From assembly GCA_020249265.1 (NCBI GenBank), contig JADCGA010000019.1, positions 156,081 through 220,080 of the forward strand: DNA of 64,000 bases, read 5' to 3'. The DNA is from Roseomonas sp. (GTDB lineage: Bacteria; Pseudomonadota; Alphaproteobacteria; Acetobacterales; Acetobacteraceae). Both the position numbers and the translations under genes were made by a program. Under the pieces are notes generated by a model. The model had not been told where the DNA came from, did no database searches, and saw only the letters and a program-made list of their open reading frames with translations. This document shows positions 16,194-25,087 of this stretch, one piece after another. Position 1 is the stretch's first letter, and every line of letters starts with the position of its first letter.

Positions 16194-18590
16194 TCAGGCG
16201 ATAGTGCCAAGCGCGCGCAGGATACGCTCTGGCGTGAAGGGTTGTTCATGCACGCGGGCCTTAATCGGCCTCAGCGCATCATTGATGGCATTCATGATGG
16301 CCGCCGGCGCGCCCGCCGTGCCGGCCTCACCAGCACCCTTGGCACCAAGCAGGGATTCGCGGGTTGGCGTTTCCACATGGCCGACATGGATTTCCGGCAT
16401 CTCCGCCGACATGGGCACAAGATAATCCGCAAGCGTCGTGGTCAGCAGATTGCCTTCGGCATCATAGACGCAATGTTCGTAAAGCGCGCCACCAATGCCC
16501 TGAACAATGCCGCCGCGCACCTGTTCATCTACCAAAAGCGGGTTAATGACGCGACCACAATCTTCAACGCACCAATGTTCCAGAAGCTTCACCATGCCAG
16601 TGGCGGCATCTACTTCAACCCAGCTCGCCTGAATGCCATTGGTGAAGGCGAAGGGGTATTCCTTGGTGATGAAGTGGCGCGTTTGCACCAATTCGCGCTG
16701 CAAATCCTTGGGCAAGGTATCACCCCGGAAATAGACGATGCGTCCCAGTTCAAACAGCGTCATGCGTGGCTTGCCACTGGCCTTATCCGTGATTTCGCCC
16801 ATGGCGATGTCAAGTGTTTCTGGTGACGCTTGCAGCATGGCACCGGCCACTTCCAGGATTTGCTGCTTGAGCGCAATGGCAGATTGCAGCGCCGCTTCCC
16901 CGCCAATGCCCGCTCCCCGGCAAGCCCAGGTACCGCCGCCATAAGGCGTTGTTTGCGTATCGCCCGTAATAATCTTCACGCGATTGACGGGCACGCCAAC
17001 ACCATGCGCCACGATCTGCGCCAGGATTGCCTCGGTCCCCTGCCCCTGTTCGGTGACGCCAGAAGAAGCAACAATTGACCCATCCGGGTCCATGCGCACC
17101 GTGCAGCCATCCTGCGCGGAAATCCGCGCGCCACCGATGCCATACATGAAGGGCGAGGGATTGGTGAGTTCAATGAAGGACGCAAAGCCAATGCCGCGAT
17201 AAACCCCACGCTGCCGTGCTTCCGCCTGATCGGCGCGAATGCGGTCCAACGGCACCATTTCCAGCAACTTGTTCAGCGATGCGTGATGCGAAAGCCCCTC
17301 AAAACGCATCCCCGGCGGTGAGGTATAGGGATAGGCATCATCACGAATAAGGTTGCGCCGCCGCAGTTCCACAGGATCCATATCCAGCGCCTCCGCCGCC
17401 AAATCCATCAGCCCTTCGGTCACTGCGGTTGCAATCGGGTGGCCAACGGCGCGGTATTGGCAAGTGGGTGTTTTATTTTGCAGCACAACTGTGGTGGTGC
17501 AGCGGTAATTCTTGAAATCATAGGGCCCGCCGCAAAGATTGACGACCTGATTACCCTCGATCGCGCTGGTGCGCGGATAGACGGAATAGGGGCCGATCCC
17601 GGTCAAATCATCAATATCAAAGGCCAGCACGCGGCCTTCCGCATCCACCGCAAGCCGTCCCTTGATGCGGTGATCACGGGCATGGATGTCGCTCACGAAG
17701 GATTCGAAACGGTCAGCCACAAATTTCACCGGGCGGCCCATGATGCGCGCCATGGCGGCGACAGCGACCTCATCCGGATAGACATGCACCTTGATGCCAA
17801 AGCTACCGCCGACATCCTTGCAAATCACACGAACATCGCCTTCCTTCATGCGAAGCTGCTTGGCAAAGACACCTTGCATCATATGCGGCGCCTGGGTGGA
17901 ATGATACACGGTCAGTGTTTCATCCGCCGGGTTGTAATCCGCGATGATGGAACGCGCCTCAAGCGTTACACCAGTATGACGCCCGGTGACGAAGCGCGCC
18001 TCCACTACCTTATGCGCCGCCGCAAAAGCAGCGGCTATATCGCCGCTTTCAGCCGTGCGGGTGAAGACAAGATTATCGCCCAATTCCGGATGGATCACGA
18101 CCGCGCCGGGGGCGAGTGCCGTTTCCATATCGGTCTGCGCGGGCAAGGCTTCGAATTCAACATCCAGCGCGGCCACGCCATCTTCGGCCGCGGCGCGAGT
18201 CTCCGCAACCACCGCGACAATCGGCTCCCCCTGCCAGGTGGCGCGGTTGAGCGGCAGCGGATATTGCGGCGCGGATTTCATGCCCTTCAAATGGTCAAGC
18301 GTCGCTACCCAGGGATCGCATATCTTCGCCAGATCATGGCCGGTAAAGACGCGCACTACACCCGGCACCGCCTTGGCGCGTGCCGCATCAATTGCGCTGA
18401 TCTTCGCATGCGCATGGGGGCTGCGCAGGAAGGCGGCGTGCAGCATGCGCGGCAGGGTCACATCATCCGTATAGGTCGCGCGCCCCTGCACCAGCTTCGG
18501 CACATTCGGGCGCGGCACGGACCGCCCGATATAGGAATTGGGCAAATCCTCGCGCGACAGGCCGATGGAAGCGGGCGTGATCTCGTTCAT
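16194..18590 (-). CDS. Molybdenum hydroxylase large subunit (xanthine/CO dehydrogenase family)
   Basis: A 798-residue Mo-cofactor subunit of the CoxL/XdhB family. The substrate domain begins GRSVPRPNVPKLVQGRATYT. Cofactor contacts include GGSFGIKVHVYPDE near residue 257 and CQYRAVGHPIATAV near 378. The latter lacks the AYxCSFR selenium-cysteine loop of true form I CO dehydrogenase, so CO oxidation is unlikely. The catalytic base is in LGAKGAGEAGTAGAP near residue 750. Its ATG overlaps the stop of the iron-sulfur subunit gene by 4 bases. It probably hydroxylates an N-heterocycle or aldehyde imported by the adjacent TRAP system; the substrate cannot be predicted. Confidence 0.93.
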   Translation of the reverse strand: MNEITPASIGLSREDLPNSYIGRSVPRPNVPKLVQGRATYTDDVTLPRMLHAAFLRSPHAHAKISAIDAARAKAVPGVVRVFTGHDLAKICDPWVATLDHLKGMKSAPQYPLPLNRATWQGEPIVAVVAETRAAAEDGVAALDVEFEALPAQTDMETALAPGAVVIHPELGDNLVFTRTAESGDIAAAFAAAHKVVEARFVTGRHTGVTLEARSIIADYNPADETLTVYHSTQAPHMMQGVFAKQLRMKEGDVRVICKDVGGSFGIKVHVYPDEVAVAAMARIMGRPVKFVADRFESFVSDIHARDHRIKGRLAVDAEGRVLAFDIDDLTGIGPYSVYPRTSAIEGNQVVNLCGGPYDFKNYRCTTTVVLQNKTPTCQYRAVGHPIATAVTEGLMDLAAEALDMDPVELRRRNLIRDDAYPYTSPPGMRFEGLSHHASLNKLLEMVPLDRIRADQAEARQRGVYRGIGFASFIELTNPSPFMYGIGGARISAQDGCTVRMDPDGSIVASSGVTEQGQGTEAILAQIVAHGVGVPVNRVKIITGDTQTTPYGGGTWACRGAGIGGEAALQSAIALKQQILEVAGAMLQASPETLDIAMGEITDKASGKPRMTLFELGRIVYFRGDTLPKDLQRELVQTRHFITKEYPFAFTNGIQASWVEVDAATGMVKLLEHWCVEDCGRVINPLLVDEQVRGGIVQGIGGALYEHCVYDAEGNLLTTTLADYLVPMSAEMPEIHVGHVETPTRESLLGAKGAGEAGTAGAPAAIMNAINDALRPIKARVHEQPFTPERILRALGTIA

Positions 18591-19060
18591 GGCGCCGCAC
18601 TCCTGGAACGCAAGGTGTCTTCAACTGCATCCACAATCGCTTGATAGCCAGTGCAGCGGCAGTAATTCCCTGAGAGGTAATCGCGGATTTCGCCGCGTGT
18701 CGGGCTGCCGCCTTCGGCCAGCAATTCCGCCGCGGTCATCACCATGCCCGGCGTGCAAAAGCCGCATTGCGCCGCATTCCGCGCGACAAAAGCCGCCTGC
18801 AAATCCGCGACTTCTCCGCTTTCGGAGATGCCTTCAATCGTCACAACATCCGCTCCATCGAGCGAGGCCGCAAGGATCAGACAGCCACGCATGATCTTGC
18901 CATTGACCCGCAAGGTGCAGGCGCCGCAAACGCCATGCTCGCAGCCGGCATGCGAGCCCGTCAGGCCAAGATCGAGGCGCAGAAAATCAATCAAATGGCG
19001 GCGCGGTTCCACATGGCGCATCACCTTTTCGCCATTCACGGTCAGCGTAATCGGGATCAT
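18587..19060 (-). CDS. Molybdenum hydroxylase 2Fe-2S subunit (CoxS-like)
   Basis: A 157-residue electron-transfer subunit. The plant-type [2Fe-2S] site is GCEHGVCGACTLRVNG near residue 40, with a further Cys in MRGC. The second, helical cluster domain has CGFCTPGMV and CRCTGYQ. It passes electrons from the Mo site to FAD. Start and stop both overlap neighbours by 4 bases (ATGA), the classic tight medium-small-large arrangement of this family. A short C-terminal tail (VEDTLRSRSAAP) is unremarkable. Confidence 0.96.
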   Translation of the reverse strand: MIPITLTVNGEKVMRHVEPRRHLIDFLRLDLGLTGSHAGCEHGVCGACTLRVNGKIMRGCLILAASLDGADVVTIEGISESGEVADLQAAFVARNAAQCGFCTPGMVMTAAELLAEGGSPTRGEIRDYLSGNYCRCTGYQAIVDAVEDTLRSRSAAP

Positions 19061-19923
19061 GCGGCTTGTACCTTTTCGCGCAGGAAACCTTGCAAAACGC
19101 GTTCTGTCAGCACGCGCGCCAAATGGCGCTTCATTTCAGGCGGACCATGCAAATCGCGGGGCGGGTCCAGATCATCGGCCAGGGCGGCCTGCGCGGCGCT
19201 GATGCTCGCCCGGTCCAGGCTGCGGCCCTCCAGCGCACGAGACGCTGCTGCGGCCAGCACGGGGATATTGCCGACACCGAAATGCACCAACCGGGGTGCG
19301 ACGACGCGCTCGGCATCCAATGCCAAGGTGGCGACCAGCCCAGCCATGGCATAATCGCCGGAACGGCGCGTGATTTCCTCAATGGCGCCAAGGCGCTTGG
19401 TCAAGGGTATTTCAACCGCGGCAATGATTTCCTGCGGTTCAAGCGCGGTTTGCAGCAGATCAGTGAAGAAGGCCGCTGCCGGAATGCGACGTTCGCCCTT
19501 GGCTGATGCCGTGATGATCGTCGCCCCCAGCGCCACCATGCAGGCCGGCAATTCCGCGGCCGGATCAGCATAGGCAAGGCTGCCGCCCAAGGTGCCGCGA
19601 TTGCGAATGGCCGGATGGGCAATCAAGGGCGCCGCGGCCGTAAGCAAGGGCGCATGCGCCTTTACCAGCGGATCAACACAAAGATCGGCATGGAGCGTCA
19701 GCGCACCCAGGCGCAGCACCTGGCCATTGGTGGAAATGCCGCGCAATTCGTTGATGCCATTGATGTCAATCAGCGTGCCGGGTTCGGAAAGCCGGAAGGC
19801 GAGGGTCGCCAAAAGGGTCTGCCCTCCCGCGATGATCTTGCCCCCATCTCCAAGCGCTGCAAGGGCTGACCAAAGCTCGGCAAGGGTCTTGGCGCGCGCA
19901 TAGCCCATGGACGGCCATTTCAT
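19057..19923 (-). CDS. Molybdenum hydroxylase FAD subunit (CoxM-like)
   Basis: A 288-residue FAD-binding subunit and the first gene of the operon. FAD contacts are visible in AGGQTLLATLAFRL and RNRGTLGGSLAYADPAAE, with the C-terminal CO-dehydrogenase flavoprotein domain from about residue 175. The ATG at 19923 is preceded by AGGGAGAC. About 170 bases separate it from the next gene upstream, so the operon promoter should lie there; I see no clear operator. The protein begins MKWPSMGYARAKTLAELWSA, which fits family N-termini. Confidence 0.94.
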   Translation of the reverse strand: MKWPSMGYARAKTLAELWSALAALGDGGKIIAGGQTLLATLAFRLSEPGTLIDINGINELRGISTNGQVLRLGALTLHADLCVDPLVKAHAPLLTAAAPLIAHPAIRNRGTLGGSLAYADPAAELPACMVALGATIITASAKGERRIPAAAFFTDLLQTALEPQEIIAAVEIPLTKRLGAIEEITRRSGDYAMAGLVATLALDAERVVAPRLVHFGVGNIPVLAAAASRALEGRSLDRASISAAQAALADDLDPPRDLHGPPEMKRHLARVLTERVLQGFLREKVQAA

Positions 19924-20093
19924 GCGGTGTCTCCCTGGATTGAACTGCGGGCTTTGATCATTAGCAGAGGCTGCTTGTCAAGCGAGCCCCTTGCCGGATA
20001 AGGCTCTGAAAAATTCAGTGTTTTCAACTGATCTTTCGCTATCATCCGATCCCGGCGCTGCCCTTCATCCCGGCGATCAGGCAGGGATGCACA

Positions 20094-21224
20094 TCACCTG
20101 CGCAGGATGCCGCCCATCACCACCAGCACCATGACCAACCCACAAAGCCCCGCCATGGCCCAGAAAATCCCCGCCCCCAAAGCGGCATAGCCAGGCCCGC
20201 AGGCCAAGGTCAGCAGCGTCGTCATGGCGCCCACGGCGGCGCCAAGCAGGGTTTGCGCCGTGCCACCCAGGCTGCCGGGCACGCGTTCCTGCAATAGCTT
20301 GATGGCTGCCAGGTGCATGGCGCCGAAAGTCAGCGCATGCAGCGCTTGCGCGACTATCAAGGGTGGCAGGCTTTCACTCACCGCCATGATCGGCCAGCGC
20401 AGCAGGCCCGCCCCGGACGCGAGCAGTATCAACCCGCGCACGCCAAGCCTTTCCACCAAGCCGCGCCCCCACATGAACAGCGCTACCTCCGCCACCACGC
20501 CCCAGGCCCAAAGCAGGCCAATCACCCCGGCGCTGAAGCCCAAAGCCTGCCAATGGATGGACCCGAAGGCGTAATAGGCCGCATGGCTGCCCTGCATCAG
20601 CGCCGCAATCAACATTAGGCGGCGCAGCCAGGGCAGTGCGATAGCGGCGCGAAAGCCGCTTGCGCCGCCGCGCCCAAAGCCCTCGGCCCGAGGCAACAGA
20701 AAGGCCGCTGCCGCGCCAAGGCCAAGCATGGCGGCAATCAGCCAGGCGGCGCTGCCTGCGCCCAGCACGCCCACCAGCGCGCCGGCCAGCACGGCGGCCA
20801 GGATATAGCTTGCGGAACCAGCGGCACGGGCGCGGCCATAATCAAAGCCGGGGGGTTCCCGGGCAGCGCGCAACGCCATCGCGTCAGCAAGCGCGGTGGT
20901 CGGCGCCAGCGCCGCTGCCAGCGCCAGATTGACTAGCAGCAGCGCCCAGAACCCGGCAGCCAGCCCGAAGCCCGCCGCAACAATGGCCGCTACGCTGGTA
21001 CAACAAATCAGCACCAACCGCGGATCACCCAACCAATCCGCAACGCGCCCGCCCAAAGGCCCCGCCAGCAATTTCAGCGCACTGCCGGCGGCCAGCACCG
21101 TGCCAAGATCAGCCGGCGTCAACCCGCGCGCCAGCAAAAGCGGCGGCAGAAAGGGCATCATCACGCCAAAGGCCGCGAATTGCGCGGCGAAGATCAGGGC
21201 GAAGCGGGTGGCGGGATTCATCAC
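20094..21224 (-). CDS. MFS transporter, 3-phenylpropionate/nucleoside-permease-like (MFS_1-like)
   Basis: A 376-residue major facilitator with 11-12 hydrophobic helices. The N-terminus FALIFAAQFAAFGVMMPFLP and the loop GGRVADWLGDPRLVL between helices 2 and 3 are typical. DYGRARAAGSASYILAAVLA and SHAAYYAFGSIHWQALG recall the HcaT subgroup. It stands alone, divergent from the helicase gene with 50 bases between the starts. A first codon at 21224 gives MMNPATRF; the second Met is an equally good start. Substrate unknown; phenylpropanoid or sugar-type uptake is family-based speculation. Confidence 0.85.
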   Translation of the reverse strand: MMNPATRFALIFAAQFAAFGVMMPFLPPLLLARGLTPADLGTVLAAGSALKLLAGPLGGRVADWLGDPRLVLICCTSVAAIVAAGFGLAAGFWALLLVNLALAAALAPTTALADAMALRAAREPPGFDYGRARAAGSASYILAAVLAGALVGVLGAGSAAWLIAAMLGLGAAAAFLLPRAEGFGRGGASGFRAAIALPWLRRLMLIAALMQGSHAAYYAFGSIHWQALGFSAGVIGLLWAWGVVAEVALFMWGRGLVERLGVRGLILLASGAGLLRWPIMAVSESLPPLIVAQALHALTFGAMHLAAIKLLQERVPGSLGGTAQTLLGAAVGAMTTLLTLACGPGYAALGAGIFWAMAGLCGLVMVLVVMGGILRR

Positions 21225-21274
21225 AGGCCCGCCACCCTGCCCCTTGCCGTCACCATGGACAAGCGCGCCGCGTC

Positions 21275-24139
21275 ATGCCACGGAGAAGCGCGTTTTCTTT
21301 CTTGGACATTGACCCCCGCATGTTCGAACCCAGGGTTCGCGCCATTCTTGGCCCGACCAATACCGGCAAGACCCACCTCGCGATTGAGCGGATGCTCGCC
21401 CATGCCTCGGGCAGTATCGGCTTTCCGCTGCGGCTGCTGGCGCGTGAAAATTATGATCGCATGGTGGCGATGAAGGGCGAACGCTACGTTGCCCTGATCA
21501 CCGGCGAGGAAAAGATTGTCCCGCCCGAGGCGAAGTATTTCGCCTGCACGGTGGAAGCGATGCCGCTGGATCGCCCGGTGGAATTCCTCGCCATTGATGA
21601 AATCCAGCTTTGCGCAGACCCTGATCGCGGGCATGTCTTTACCGATCGGCTGCTCAATGCGCGCGGCATGGTGGAAACCATGTTCCTGGGCGCTGAGACC
21701 ATTGCGCCCTTGCTGCGCCGCTTGACTCCGCGCGCTGAAATCGAAACCCGCGCCCGGCTTTCGCAACTGACTTACGCCGGCCCCGCCAAGCTATCGCGCC
21801 TGCCGGCACGTTCCGCCATTGTCGCCTTCAGCGCGCAGGAAGTTTACGCCATTGCCGAAGCGGTGCGTCGCCGGCGTGGCGGGTGCGCGGTGGTGATGGG
21901 CCGGCTTTCGCCGCGCACCCGCAATGCGCAAGTGGCGCTTTATCAAAACCGGGAAGTGGATTTCCTGGTGGCGACGGATGCGATCGGCATGGGCCTCAAT
22001 ATGGATGTGGACCATGTGGCGCTGACCGCGCTCAACAAGTTTGATGGCCATCAGCCGCGTGCTTTGACCGCGCAGGAAATCGCGCAAATCGCTGGCCGCG
22101 CCGGGCGTGGCATGCGCGATGGCACTTTCGGCACCACGGCGGATGCGCCGACACTGGATGATGACATCATCACCCAGATCGAAACGCATGCGTTTGAACC
22201 GCTGAAGACGCTCGCCTGGCGCAATTCGGACCTGGATTTTTCCTCGGTCGAGACACTGCTCGATAGCCTCGGCGCGTCGGCGCCTTTGCCTGGTCTTGCC
22301 AAGGGCCATGATGCGGTGGACCACATCACGCTTTCCATGCTGGTGCGGGAAGAGGAAATTCGCGGCCTGGCGGATACGGCATCTCGCGTGCGGCTGCTTT
22401 GGGAAGCCTGCCAGGTGCCGGATTTCCGCAAGCTGGCGGATGACAGCCACACAAGGCTTTGCGCGCGCATCTTCACGCATCTGGCGCGGGAGGGCCGGTT
22501 GCCGAGCGATTGGGTGGCCTCATCCCTTGCCCAGCTTGGCATGGCGGAAGGTGATCTTGATACGCTGATGTCGCGGCTTTCGGCCATTCGCGTCTGGGCC
22601 TATGTCGCGGCGCGGGCCGATTGGCTGAATAATGCGGCGGAGCTTCAGGCCGAAGCGCGGCGCGTGGAAGACATGGTCTCAGACGCGCTTCATGAAAGCC
22701 TGACCGCGCGCTTTGTGGACCGCCGCGCGGCGCATCTGATCCGCGCACTCGATGAAAGCGATGAGGAATTGCTTTCCGCCGTCACGCGCCGCGGTGAAGT
22801 GGTGGTGGAAGGCCATCCTGTCGGCCATGTGAAGGGCTTCCTGTTTGAACCCGATGCGGCGACGGTGAAGGAAGAAGAACGCCGCGTGGTGCTGCGCGCC
22901 GCGCGCCGTGCCTTGGGCGCTGAAATTCCGCGCCGCGTTTCCATGCTGGAATCCGCGAAGGATGAGGCGTTTGCGCTGACGCCGCAGCATGGCGTGACCT
23001 GGGCCTATTCCCATGCGCCCAATATGCCGGCGGGGCTTGGCGATATTGCGGAAGTGGCGAAGCTCAAGCCCGGTTCTGAACCCGGCAAGCCGCAGATTGA
23101 AGTGCTGCCCTCAGAATTTCTCGATGGCGCGCAGCGCGAACGTATCCGTGCGCGTCTGGCCACCTGGATCGAAGCGCTGGTGAAGCGCGATCTGGGCGCG
23201 ATTTTCACCGCCGAGGAAAAGGCTTCGGAAGATAATACGCTGCGCGGCCCGGCCTTTCGCCTGCGGGAAGAATTGGGCCTGGCCATGGGTGCCACGGATG
23301 GGGAAATCCGCCCCGATCTGCGCCAGAAGCTGAAGGGTATCGGGATTCGCGCCGGGCGCTATGCGCTTTACGTGCCGGAAGCGCTGAAGCCACGCGCCAT
23401 GGCTTTGCGTGCGCAGCTTTGGTCCCTGCTGCGCGGCATTGAAACGCCGAAGCTGCCCTCGGGTGGCTTGATTGCGGTGGCGCCGCCCGCCGATTGGCCG
23501 CGCGGCTTTGCCGAGACCATGGGCTGGCTGCCCGCCGGCCCCGTGCTGCTGCGCCTGGATGTGGCGGAACGCATCGCCGGCGAATTGGGGCATCTGACGC
23601 GTAAGGCGCCCGCGCTTTTGCCGGGGGACCTCGCCAGTCGCTTGGGCATCAAGGGCGAAAACCTGGGCCCGGTGCTGGAAGCCATGGGTTTCCGGCTGAT
23701 CCCGGCGGAAACCGCAGATGAAAAGCAATTCGGTCCGCCCGCCCCGGCGCGGATCGGTCAGCAGCGCGCGCCCCGCTTCGAGGCGCGCCAGCATGGCCCG
23801 CGCCGCGATGATCGGCGCCCCGAACGGCGCGGCCCCCGCCCGGATCAGCGCCGGCGCGATGACAAGCCGGCCGAAGCCGCTGCGGCTGAGGGCACCACGC
23901 TAGAACAAGCACCGCCCGAACAACAACGTCCGGAACGCAGGCCGGATCAGCGCCCGGATCGCCGCCCGAAGCCCGATGGCGGGCAGCAGCAGCAGCGCCA
24001 GCATTACGGCAATAAGGGCGGCAGTGACCGCCCGCGTGGCCCTCGGCCGCCACGGGAAGATCGTGTGGCGCTCCCCGCCATGCCCCGCCCCGACAGCCCC
24101 TTTGCGGTGCTCGCCGCGTTGAAGCTCAAGAAGGACTGA
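21275..24139 (+). CDS. SUV3-like DExH-box RNA helicase with basic disordered tail
   Basis: A 954-residue superfamily-2 helicase close to mitochondrial SUV3. Walker A is LGPTNTGKTHLA near residue 32, motif II is DEIQLCADPDRGHVFTDR, and motif VI is QIAGRAGRGMRDG. Residues beyond about 500 form the alphaproteobacterial extension. From about residue 835 the chain is low-complexity and rich in Arg, Asp, Gln and Pro (RRDDRRPERRGPRPDQRRRD), then ends with the non-polar peptide FAVLAALKLKKD. The tail may bind RNA or a degradosome partner. The S4-domain gene follows after 10 bases, suggesting an RNA-processing operon. No strong ribosome site precedes the ATG, so the start is moderately certain. Confidence 0.92.
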   Translation: MPRRSAFSFLDIDPRMFEPRVRAILGPTNTGKTHLAIERMLAHASGSIGFPLRLLARENYDRMVAMKGERYVALITGEEKIVPPEAKYFACTVEAMPLDRPVEFLAIDEIQLCADPDRGHVFTDRLLNARGMVETMFLGAETIAPLLRRLTPRAEIETRARLSQLTYAGPAKLSRLPARSAIVAFSAQEVYAIAEAVRRRRGGCAVVMGRLSPRTRNAQVALYQNREVDFLVATDAIGMGLNMDVDHVALTALNKFDGHQPRALTAQEIAQIAGRAGRGMRDGTFGTTADAPTLDDDIITQIETHAFEPLKTLAWRNSDLDFSSVETLLDSLGASAPLPGLAKGHDAVDHITLSMLVREEEIRGLADTASRVRLLWEACQVPDFRKLADDSHTRLCARIFTHLAREGRLPSDWVASSLAQLGMAEGDLDTLMSRLSAIRVWAYVAARADWLNNAAELQAEARRVEDMVSDALHESLTARFVDRRAAHLIRALDESDEELLSAVTRRGEVVVEGHPVGHVKGFLFEPDAATVKEEERRVVLRAARRALGAEIPRRVSMLESAKDEAFALTPQHGVTWAYSHAPNMPAGLGDIAEVAKLKPGSEPGKPQIEVLPSEFLDGAQRERIRARLATWIEALVKRDLGAIFTAEEKASEDNTLRGPAFRLREELGLAMGATDGEIRPDLRQKLKGIGIRAGRYALYVPEALKPRAMALRAQLWSLLRGIETPKLPSGGLIAVAPPADWPRGFAETMGWLPAGPVLLRLDVAERIAGELGHLTRKAPALLPGDLASRLGIKGENLGPVLEAMGFRLIPAETADEKQFGPPAPARIGQQRAPRFEARQHGPRRDDRRPERRGPRPDQRRRDDKPAEAAAAEGTTLEQAPPEQQRPERRPDQRPDRRPKPDGGQQQQRQHYGNKGGSDRPRGPRPPREDRVALPAMPRPDSPFAVLAALKLKKD

Positions 24140-24149
24140 GCGGGGGGCG

Positions 24150-24440
24150 GTGGCGGCGGAGGCTGAAGGGCGGGATTATCAAAGGCTGGATGCCTGGCTC
24201 TGGTGCGCGCGCTTTCGCAAGACGCGGGCGGAATGCGCGCGGCAGGTGGAAAAGGGCGTGGTGCGCATCAATCGCCTGCCGACCGATAAGCCCCATGCCA
24301 AGCTGCGGCCAGGTGATGTGCTGACGCTGGCGGTGGGCCAGGGCGCTGCGGGGCAGATCATCCTCTGGCGGGTGCTGGCCTTGGCAGAGCGGCGCGGCCC
24401 GGCGACCGAGGCGCAGGGGCTTTATGAGGTTCTCTCCTAA
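24150..24440 (+). CDS. S4-domain RNA-binding protein (Hsp15-like)
   Basis: A 96-residue protein with one S4 fold: RLDAWLWCARFRKTRAECAR followed by VEKGVVRINR and KLRPGDVLTLAVG. Hsp15 (HslR) of this family recognises stalled 50S subunits carrying nascent chains. I use a GTG start at 24150 because it lies directly after the helicase stop and within a GGGGGG-rich ribosome-binding stretch. The pairing of a helicase gene with this small gene is common in alphaproteobacteria as far as I recall. Function is inferred from the domain only. Confidence 0.9.
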   Translation: MAAEAEGRDYQRLDAWLWCARFRKTRAECARQVEKGVVRINRLPTDKPHAKLRPGDVLTLAVGQGAAGQIILWRVLALAERRGPATEAQGLYEVLS

Positions 24441-24538
24441 GCCGAGATAGTTATATGTCGTGCCACCTTGTCTAATTCCCTGTATGCGGCCATTTTGGGC
24501 GCGGTTTTGGACAGGCTCAGCACCAGGGAATCGCGCCA

Positions 24539-24871
24539 GTGACTTATGTTGTCAGCGAAAATTGCATCAACTGCAAATACATGGATTGCGTGGAAGTCTG
24601 TCCGGTAGACTGCTTCTATGTCGGCGAAAACATGCTGGTGATCCACCCGGATGAATGCATTGATTGCGGCGTCTGCGAACCGGAATGCCCGGCAGAGGCC
24701 ATTCTGCCCGATAGCGACGACAAGGCGACCCCCTGGGTGGAGCTGAACCGGGATTACGCCCAGCAATGGCCCAATATCACCCGCAAGGGCGAAGCGCCGG
24801 CGGATGCCGATGATTGGAAGGACAAGCCGGGCAAGAAGGCGCTGCTCAGCCCCAATCCCGGCAAGCCCTGA
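24539..24871 (+). CDS. fdxA: 7Fe ferredoxin
   Basis: A 110-residue FdxA-type ferredoxin carrying a [3Fe-4S] and a [4Fe-4S] cluster. The Cys ligands are visible in [20 protein letters not shown] and [17 protein letters not shown]. The start is GTG at 24539, giving the typical N-terminus (M)TYVVSENCI; there is no better ATG. The C-terminal half ([19 protein letters not shown]) is the usual extension that packs over the clusters. It is the soluble one-electron carrier of the cell; partner unknown. It lies between the S4 gene and the CarD gene on the same strand. Confidence 0.96.
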   Translation: MTYVVSENCINCKYMDCVEVCPVDCFYVGENMLVIHPDECIDCGVCEPECPAEAILPDSDDKATPWVELNRDYAQQWPNITRKGEAPADADDWKDKPGKKALLSPNPGKP

Positions 24872-25087
24872 GCAATTTTGCCCGTTAAGGGCATGAATAT
24901 CTGACCGGAGCGGTCATGAATTCCGCCCGCATTACCTGCTTGGCGGGTGACCTGAGACGTTTTTTGTGTTAAGAATATATTTCGTTATCTCGGCGTCTGG
25001 TCTGACCCAGGTGTCTGCCGAGGATGATGGTCTGCATTCTCAACCGGATCGCGCTGATCCGGATTCTGCGTTGGGAGTCCCGTTTTC

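Noticed and set aside
16194-18590. Large hydroxylase subunit as true form I carbon monoxide dehydrogenase
   Set aside because: The diagnostic AYxCSFR loop is absent; QYRAVGHP is found in that position.
17439-18644. 401-codon open frame on the plus strand
   Set aside because: It lies antisense to the molybdenum hydroxylase large subunit, has His/Arg/Gly-skewed composition and no motif; a shadow of GC-rich codon bias.
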